A stretch of DNA of 64,000 bases, from contig NC_035796.1 of assembly GCF_001653235.2 (NCBI RefSeq), positions 62,001 to 126,000 of the forward strand, in the 5' to 3' direction. The notes under the pieces are model-generated. The model saw nothing but the letters and a program-made list of their open reading frames with translations. It did no database searches and was not told the origin of the DNA. Shown piece after piece: positions 56,740-64,000 of this stretch (positions are counted from its first letter, which is position 1; each line of letters begins with the position of its first letter). Origin of the DNA: Pochonia chlamydosporia 170 (taxonomy: Eukaryota > Ascomycota > Sordariomycetes > Hypocreales > Clavicipitaceae). Both the position numbers and the translations under genes were made by a program.

Positions 56740-58470
56740 TCACTGGCCAACCACAGTAACACCAATAGGCAGAGCCACAACCTGACTATTAAGCTCGTTG
56801 CCACACTTAGCAGCAGTGGCGGCACCATAATCCTTCTTAGTTAGGCAGTTCTTGGATTTGCCGTTGATCAGGTTGCCAGAGATATCGTATCTCCAGGTAT
56901 CAGACTGGCAGCCAGACTGGAGAGACAGAATCTTGCCCCAGGCATCGACGATGCACTCATTCGGGCGGAGCAAGCTGTTAATACGGCCGTCGGGGCGGAC
57001 CCTCCAGGTCTGAGCATCCGAGCCATCGCAGGTAGCAAAAGTCACATTGCCGGACTCGTTGTCGGTGAGGCACTTCTGCTCCTCATGTGACCCATAGGCG
57101 GTCCCTTGCTCTGTCTTGCCGGCGGTGGTGAAGATGAGACCGGTGGGCGTGACAGGGCTATCGGACTTGCCAATGCGGAAGACGGCGGTGCCGTGGGAGG
57201 GAACGCCCCGGGCAGTGATGCCGCCAACGCCGACGGCAAACGTGTTAGTGCTGCCGATATGTCCGTCCTTAAATACAACCTGAAGGCTCTTGCCGGTCCA
57301 CAGATCCTTGACAGAGAACTTCTTGCTGGTGCGCAGAGCCTTGGACGACAGGCCGATCCTCTCCCAGGAGACATTGATGTTACCAGCGGAGGCGCCCTTG
57401 TTTAGGATAGTGAGAACACGGTCGCCGCCATCAAGGCTCTTAGTCAGGACATCCCAGGTGCCGTCGTTGCTCACCAGGGTGGCCTGCTGGACAAGCTTGT
57501 CCTGGTTGATAGCAATCAGGTCCTTGTTGATCAGATAGTTATATTCATTTAGCCTCTCCCCAAATGCGTCGCCGATGATCAATGGCGCAGAGAAACTGCA
57601 CCAAAGAGCGAATTGGCTCTTCCGCTCGTCGGGAGTCTGGCTTCCAGCGTGGAGAAAGTCCGGGTCGTTGTAGAAGCCGACCTTCTGGTAACGGGCCAGG
57701 CGGTTATTAAAGGAGTAGCTTCTCATTACGTTGCCCCAGGAGCCGTCAGTATCAACCCCGTGGCGAGCCAGCCCACTAAACTTTTGGACCCAGCCCATGA
57801 CGGTATACCAATCGGCGAGGTTCGTGCAAACTTCGGGATAGAAGCTGGCCGGAGCCGAGTTGGACAGAACCATGGGCTTCCTGGACTTGGCAAGAATCCC
57901 GGCCCATTTGCCATACACCTCGCGGTAGACCGATTCGTTGTGGACGGGGGTGGGAACTCCAGCGGGCCAGTTGTCAGGTCCCCTGACCTCGGGCATGTGG
58001 CAGGCATCCAACTTGATATACTCAAAGCCCCAGTTCTCAAAGTCCTTGTAGTCTATGTCCTCGTAGCCCAAGGAACCGGGGTATGACCTTTCAGGTATGG
58101 GGTTGGCCCCGCAGGTGTGCATGCCCGCGGCAGTATATATGCCGGGTTTGAAGCCCTTGTTGGTAAGGTAGTCCGTGAGCGCGCGGAAGCCGTAAGGGAA
58201 GTTCCTGGAATTTGGGACCAAGGAATTGTTATCCGCACGACGTAGTTGTTGCCAGCCGTCGTCCAAGTTGATGCGGTTATAGCCGGCGGCGTGCAGGCCA
58301 TTTTTACTCCAGGTATCCGCGATATCACGGAAATTCTGATCCCGGGCACCCAACCCATAGGCAGTCCAGGCGCTGAAGCCCATGGGCGGGAGGGGGAGGA
58401 GTTTCTCTTGGCCGGCAGCGGCCGTGCTGACCAGTCCTGCGACTGTGATGAGAGCCGACCGCGACTTCAT
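56740..58470 (-). CDS. Secreted GH27 alpha-galactosidase with ricin-type lectin tail (576 aa)
   Basis: This enzyme would remove terminal alpha-galactose from galacto-oligosaccharides and galactomannan outside the cell. It is a single exon with ATG 58470, giving a signal peptide (MKSRSALITVAGLVSTAAAG). The TTG-opened extension upstream is ignored. The GH27 barrel starts at PPMGFSAW (29-35) and carries NLDDGWQ (69-74), YIKLDAC with the nucleophile Asp155, and NDPDFLHAG. A beta-sandwich domain follows. The last roughly 110 residues have the QxW-like motifs AQTW and DTW of a ricin-B-type lectin (CBM13-like), as in Aspergillus AglA-type enzymes. No lesion is seen. A RIP-degraded copy lies at 735-2225. 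Confidence 0.92.
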   Translation of the reverse strand: MKSRSALITVAGLVSTAAAGQEKLLPLPPMGFSAWTAYGLGARDQNFRDIADTWSKNGLHAAGYNRINLDDGWQQLRRADNNSLVPNSRNFPYGFRALTDYLTNKGFKPGIYTAAGMHTCGANPIPERSYPGSLGYEDIDYKDFENWGFEYIKLDACHMPEVRGPDNWPAGVPTPVHNESVYREVYGKWAGILAKSRKPMVLSNSAPASFYPEVCTNLADWYTVMGWVQKFSGLARHGVDTDGSWGNVMRSYSFNNRLARYQKVGFYNDPDFLHAGSQTPDERKSQFALWCSFSAPLIIGDAFGERLNEYNYLINKDLIAINQDKLVQQATLVSNDGTWDVLTKSLDGGDRVLTILNKGASAGNINVSWERIGLSSKALRTSKKFSVKDLWTGKSLQVVFKDGHIGSTNTFAVGVGGITARGVPSHGTAVFRIGKSDSPVTPTGLIFTTAGKTEQGTAYGSHEEQKCLTDNESGNVTFATCDGSDAQTWRVRPDGRINSLLRPNECIVDAWGKILSLQSGCQSDTWRYDISGNLINGKSKNCLTKKDYGAATAAKCGNELNSQVVALPIGVTVVGQ

Positions 58471-58658
58471 ATTATTGTTGACGGTAGCTCCGTTTGTATG
58501 GGGAAAGAAAAGCAGTTTTAAGGTTATTGTGGCACCGGCCAATTAGTTCAGCTTCCCCTGAGGTAAATTGAGAATCTCTGGTCTGGTATATTTGAGTTGG
58601 AACCCTGGTTACCAAGAACAAAAAACAAAACTTGATAGATTCAGACCGATGCCGCCGT

Positions 58659-58668
58659 ATTTATAAAA
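58659..58668 (-). promoter_or_regulatory. TATA box of the GH27 gene
   Basis: TTTTATAAAT on the minus strand, about 190 bases upstream of the ATG at 58470. Confidence 0.4.
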
Positions 58669-58670
58669 GA

Positions 58671-60338
58671 ATTTTATTGAAGATTGACAGCCTCATAGTA
58701 AAATTGTCAAAGATGTACTTGTCAACCAAAAGGTCATGAGATCCAACGCGGCTCGCACACATACTAAAGCTGATGTAAGCTGGCGTTCCAGAGACGGAGC
58801 AGATTCCTACGCAAAAGGCAGGTAACAATCCTCGTTATGGCGATTTGCGGAGAATTTCCCCTGGCCTGTGTCAGCAAAAGCAGAGCTCCTCAGCTTCAGA
58901 CCAAGCTCAGTTGAACTCAACACTGCACAGAGCTGCGCGTCCATGTCCATCAAGATCAATCTGGTTGAGCAAGGCTCTGCAACGCTGCAGTGTCTGTACA
59001 ACGTTGCAGCTATTGTTGATAATACGACGCAAAACATGATCATACTGCCGCAGGAGATGTGCAGGACAAGTCCTTCGCAGCCTGCCACTCGCTTCAGTTG
59101 TAAGAAGGCATCGGAGACATACCCCTGAAGATGCTCAAATGATCTTCAGCGTGATGTTCATGTCCTGCCATTTGATGGCTTGCTAGTGATAACCACAGCA
59201 TCGTCGGGTCTCACACTGAGGCAACTACTATCTGGAGAAGGAATCAACGCGCCGATGGCAACTGTCCGCCAATATCACCCCGAGTATTCGACGGCGGAGG
59301 ACGGTTATCCGGGCCAAGCCTTCTGAGCCTGTTTCCATGTCAAAGCTCCATCCAGCAGCATCCCATCATGAACGGTAACAATGCGTTACATCGGGGCGCG
59401 TTAGTCCCAGACTTACAAGCGGACGGGATTGTGCCGAGCGTATAAACGCTTTTTTTAGGAAGTCGGCCGTGGGCCACACTATACTTATGATCTCCGCACT
59501 GCCAGTACGCAGCGGGTAAATAGTCATATAAATTCTGTCTCTGATTGGTTCGCTTACATAGCAGACCATAAGAGTATTCTAAGACGAAAATCTAGACCTA
59601 TAACTATCGGTTTATCCAGGTGTTACGCTGCAGGCAAACGAATTTTGTCACGGGCTCGAGTAAAATGTATTTCAAGTCCCTGCGTTGCAACTCACCGTTT
59701 CCCGCACCAATACAGGTTGGGGGCTGGTCTGCGGGTCCACCGCTCCAGCTAAGACCCTTGCCGATGACTTCTGGTGCGGATCGCCAGGGTCCAACACGTT
59801 TCTATTGGCTCATCTGTGAAAAACGCACCAGAAGTCAGGGAAAGTCTGGGGGGGGGCAATTTGACATCACCTTCCAATAACGACAGACATTGTTCCCTAG
59901 GCGTCCCTTCCCCTGTCGCAAAACCCGATCACCTCTCGACTTCGCGTTCCCCAACAGAGCTAAGCCTGTAGTTATTGAATGCTTGTGGAGACTCGATGAG
60001 TACGCTTCGTTAAAATGGCAAAGCGATCGGTTGATCCCTTTCATCGCAGGAATCCTCTCAGAACTTCATGAGTGTCTCCAGCGCATACGAAATGGGGCTA
60101 GAACTACTATCTGCATCCTTCGCACTTTAGACGCCGACTTCTAGGCTTCCATGCTTGTCCACTTTCGCGAAGCCAGGCAGCGCCTTAGGTTACTACCGTT
60201 TATTGGATCTCGATGGATGGGTAACATAGGGAAATATTTAAAGAAGTCTGTAATCCTTCGACCTCACGGCTACCAGACTCTTTTTTTTTTTTACGCTTCG
60301 CCGCAACTCCGCAATTCGCGAGGGCAAAGATTTGTCAG
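58671..60338. other. Divergent intergenic region between GH27 and GH92 genes
   Basis: The two genes are transcribed away from each other, so this 1.7 kb should hold both promoters. Short frames on both strands (58807-59128, 59620-60144) carry no motif. An 11-base T run lies near 60280-60291, close to the GH92 start. Confidence 0.4.
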
Positions 60339-63120
60339 ATGGGTATCTATAATTTGCTCTTCGCAGCAGCGGTGACATTCGGGTCAGTTGCTAGCGCCAA
60401 GTACGATCCGCTCGACTATGTCAATCCCCTGATTGGCACGTCTAATGGTGGTAGGCTCCATATTTGCAACATGCCAAGTTCTGGAAGATAACGAGAAGCA
60501 GGGAACGTCTTTCCTGGAGCCACGCTACCCTTTGGAATGGCCAAGGCTGTGGCTGACTCGGAATCGAATAATAATGGAGGTTTTTCTTTTGATGGCCGTA
60601 AAGGTCTGCATTTCCCACGCCAAACAGCGCTCTGGCTCAGAACTCTGCAAGTGAATTATAGGGCTAAACAGCTCGCTCCTAGTTAACGGCTTTTCACATA
60701 TGCACGACAGTGGCACTGGAGGGGTGAGTGGTGATGCAGTAGCAGTACTTGTGTCTTTCGGCTTATCTCAGAGCTGACACGAAACAAAGTGGGCTTCTCT
60801 TGGAAACTTTCCTCTTTTCCCTCAAAGCGGATGCCCCGATGGAGATCCGCTTCAATGCCACTTCACAAAGAACGACCGCGGGACGAACCCTAAGCCAAAG
60901 AGCGTCGTTGCCAAGCCAGGCTACTTCACGTTGTCATTGGATACAGCTATCACGGCTGACATGACAGTGTCCAATCATACCACTTTGTTCCGATTTACTT
61001 TTCCAGAGGTCTTAGGCGGAGAAAAAATCCCCTCTCAACCCCTGATCTTGCTGGATCTGATAGACCTGCGTAACTCGCGGAGCAGGGCAAACGCGTCCGT
61101 TGATGCATCTTCTGGTCGCATTAAGGCTTCTGGCGGGTTCGGCTCTTCATTCAGTGACGAAAACAACGGAAACTACGTGCTATACACATGTGCGGACTTT
61201 GCAGGGGCAAAGGTCAAAGATGCTGGTGTCTTCGTGAACGGCAAGGCCACGTTCTCCAAAAGCATCAACGTTGGTAGCTTTCGTGAGGATCAGACGGCCG
61301 GTGCGTTTGTGCAATTCAAGACACCGGATCATAAGAATCAAATTTTCGCGAGAGTTGGTATGTCCTTTATCAGTGAAGACCAGGCGTGCAACAACGCTGA
61401 GAATGAGATTCCCACCTTCGACTTTAACAAGACACAGTCCTTAGCCGAAGATGCCTGGCGCAAGAAGATGGAAGTTGTCAACATCGACCCTATCGGTGTC
61501 GACAAGTCGCTGCAGACCATATTTTGGTCGGGCATATACCGAGCTATGATCTCGCCTCAGGACTACACAGGCGAAAATCCCTTGTGGAAGAGCGACGAGC
61601 CTTGTGAGTAAACGGCGCAACTTCTTTTAAGAGCCCTGGTGCGCTGACGAGGGCCGGAAAGACTACGACTCTTATTACTGCATATGGGACTCATTCCGTA
61701 GCACCCATCCGCTCATCACTCTTCTCGACCCTCTAAGCCAAACTCGAATGGTTCGAAGTCTGATCGACATCTACCGCCATGAAGGAAAGCTTCCCGATTG
61801 TAGGATGAGTCTATGTAAAGGCTATACACAAGGCGGCAGTAATGCAGATGTCGTTCTGGCCGACGCGTACATCAAAGGTCTCAATGACAACGTTGACTGG
61901 ACGACTGGCTACAAGGCTGTGGTTTCGGATGCCGAAGGTTAAAATCTCCCATTATGTTTCACAGAAGCTCAAAGTAACTCGCCAACAGATGAGTCCGCAA
62001 ATTGCGCAGTCGAGGGCCGTGGTGGTTTGCGCAGCTGGAAGGAACTCGGCTATATTCCCACTGATGACCTTGATCCCCATTGTGAGTAAAATCACGCTTC
62101 TTGTGCTTCGTTACGGTTGGACTAAATCGGAAAAGGTCCTCGGTTACATCTCTCCATTAGTCGCACAGTTGAGTATGCATATGACGATTTCTGTATTGCA
62201 CAGATAGCCAAAGATATGCAGAAGCCCGATGATGCCAGGAAGTACCTTAAACGCTCCCAAAATTGGAAAAATCTGTTCAATGAGGATATTAAAGACCGCG
62301 GATTCAAGGGCTTTCTGCAGCCGAGGTACTTAAACGGCACATTCGGTTTCCAGACTCCTAGCCTGTGCTCGCATCCATGGGAAGATTCATATTGCTATCT
62401 GTTCGACAACATTGCTGTGAGATCTCTTCTGGATGGAAAGTGTCCATAATCAAAGGACTGCTGCTGATGCTACTTTAGACATACGAGGGAAGTGCCTGGC
62501 TATACACCTTCTACGTCCCTCACGAAATGGACTCTCTTATCACAAAGCTCGGTGGCCCGGATGAATTCGTGCGACGGCTGCAGTTCCTCCATGACAACGA
62601 CTTGCTGTATTATGGTGATGAGCAAGCATTTCTGTCGGTCTACCTCTTCCATTACGCCGGACGACCAGGCCTCTCCTCACAGTATCAGCACCGCTATATC
62701 ACAACCCAATATAACGACACAGTTGGCGGCCTACCAGGTAATGATGACTCCGGCGCGATGGGCTCGTACGGCACGCTGGCCATGATGGGCTTGTGGCCGA
62801 TGGGCGGGCAGGACGTTTACCTCATCAACCCGCCATTTTTCCGCGAGGTCAATGTGACCAACGCGTTAACAGGCAAGACTGCGACCGTACGCAACATCAA
62901 CTTCGACGCCGGCTACATGAACATCTATATCCAGAACGCCACCCTTAATGGCAAGCTATACACCAAGAGCTGGATTACTCACGACTTCTATCGAAACGGC
63001 GGCGTGCTAGAGCTGACATTGGGCCCGAACGAGAGTGGTTGGGGGAGCCAGGTGGAGAACCTGCCACCGAGCGTAAGCAGACCTCGTCTCGGAGCGAATA
63101 TGTGGAACAGACTTTGCTGA
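60339..63120 (+). CDS. Secreted GH92 alpha-1,2-mannosidase (784 aa, 8 exons)
   Basis: This GH92 enzyme is predicted to trim alpha-mannosides. I assemble eight exons: 60339-60450, 60502-60597, 60683-60723, 60790-61603, 61662-61937, 61989-62081, 62136-62416 and 62479-63120. The introns (51, 85, 66, 58, 51, 54, 62 nt) all have GT-AG ends, and every phase agrees. The product begins with a signal peptide (MGIYNLLFAAAVTFGSVASA). It then shows family blocks in order: DYVNPLIGT, NVFPGATLPFGMAKAVAD, GFSHMHDSGTGG, SLGNFPLFP, FWSGIYRAM, YYCIWDSFRSTHPL, AVEGRGG, SRTVEYAYDDFCIAQIA, YEGSAWLYTFYVPH and PGNDDSGAMG.YG...MMGLWPM. Exon 6 to 7 is a little shorter than usual there, so that junction is the least certain. 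No stop or frameshift is required. Confidence 0.85.
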
Positions 63121-64000
63121 TGAGCTGGGCAGCTTTCCAACAACGATGATGCCGACTAGAACGCCAACGGGCGTGCTGACGAGCGCAAGTTCAAATAGGG
63201 CTTAGGCTCCTGACTTCTTGATAATTACTTCGCTCAGACACACGAAAGGGGTGACCTTCGAGATCTTAGTGAAGGCAGTCATCAGAGGGATGAAAAGAAA
63301 GGAGGAGGAGGAGGAGAAGAAGAAGAAGAAGAAGAACAACAAATCTAAAGAAAAAAATAAATTTAAATGAAAAAGGGAAGAGCTGGCGAGGTTTTTATGT
63401 TATTTTCTGCAAGTTGGTATTATTAACAACACTACAAGTTCTGCGCTGTTCTTATTCGCCCGCAAGCCCCAGCATCACTCTCCACGCGTCAACGGACTCA
63501 ACAGCCGCACTCGAGTTCCAGTTGCTCTTCTGCCTACCCCTAGAAATGACACTGTGGCTAGCCGTAGCATCCCTTGCCCTTGCCGTGGCACGGATGCTAG
63601 CCAAGCCAGCCCGGTGACGGGAAATGTCGGGGTTGGCCAAAACAGGCGTAAGCGCCCAAATTCTTTTGTGTGAACGCACGTTTCCTTTCCCTTGTTCTTA
63701 GCCATATTTGACTGTGGTAGGTTATAGGCCCTACAGTAAAGTCCTATTGTAGGGTTGCTGGTGCACGCAAAGGATTGTGTGCTTGATCACCCTCCGGTTA
63801 GATTCTGTGGTCCTTGCTTCATCACCTCGAGAGCGGAGCTTGTTCATCTGGTATGGATTATGATATAATTAGGAAAATGGTAATTCACCATGACACGGAA
63901 AATTTGGTGACCAGAGGGCAGCGTGAAAGACTGGGCCGTTGCCGTTCCCCAATCATCATATTGTTGGTGTCCATTTTGCAACCCAAGTCGTCGCCCTTTC
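63121..64000. other. 3' flank and window end
   Basis: No gene is recognised. A purine tract with GGA and GAA repeats covers 63291-63345. Confidence 0.4.

Noticed and set aside
1..64000. CRISPR arrays, rRNA genes and operon-type features
   Set aside because: No regularly spaced repeats or rRNA sequence are seen, and the organism is a fungus.

Overview
The window comes from a filamentous ascomycete (Pezizomycotina), most likely an accessory or subtelomere-like part of a Eurotiomycete-type genome; I cannot name the species from sequence alone. The reasons are short introns (about 50-120 nt) with GTAAGT-type donors and CTRAC-like branch sites, a Zn(II)2Cys6 regulator, small bZIP regulators, a nucleoside-phosphorylase/NACHT/ankyrin NLR-type gene, fungal carbohydrate-active enzymes, and AT-rich transposon graveyards whose coding strands show the CpA-to-TpA pattern of repeat-induced point mutation (RIP).

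Layout. 1-4.4 kb is RIP-degraded DNA: a pogo/Fot1-like fragment, a dead copy of the alpha-galactosidase gene that survives intact at 56.7-58.5 kb, two short SINE-like insertions inside that dead copy, and two solo LTRs. 4.4-6 kb holds fragments (metallophosphoesterase, dienelactone hydrolase, a zipper-only bZIP). 6.9-14.2 kb holds three regulators (Zn2Cys6, SREBP-like bHLH, bZIP) around a LINE relic. 14.2-21.8 kb is gene-poor. A second small bZIP lies at 21.9 kb, then a RIP-mutated hAT relic (24.5-26.7 kb) with a solo LTR nested in it. 27.8-31.2 kb holds an unknown protein, a dead Rho3-like GTPase and a multi-pass membrane protein. 33-36.2 kb is two more pogo relics plus a solo LTR. 36.7-45.4 kb has two paralogous three-exon membrane-protein genes in opposite orientation flanking a broken NLR-type gene. 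45.7-47.0 kb is bounded by long inverted repeats.

47.6-63.1 kb is a run of glycoside-hydrolase genes and relics: a broken GH3 beta-xylosidase with a C-terminal WSC module, a GH95 fragment, an apparently intact WSC-GH3 beta-xylosidase with the WSC module at the N-terminus, an intact GH27 alpha-galactosidase with a ricin-type lectin tail, and an intact eight-exon GH92 alpha-mannosidase. The intact members are predicted to be secreted and would act on xylan side chains, galactosides and mannosides; no regulator is adjacent. Several nonsense changes in the broken genes are in the CpA-to-TpA context, so RIP or RIP-like mutation appears to have hit genes as well as transposons.
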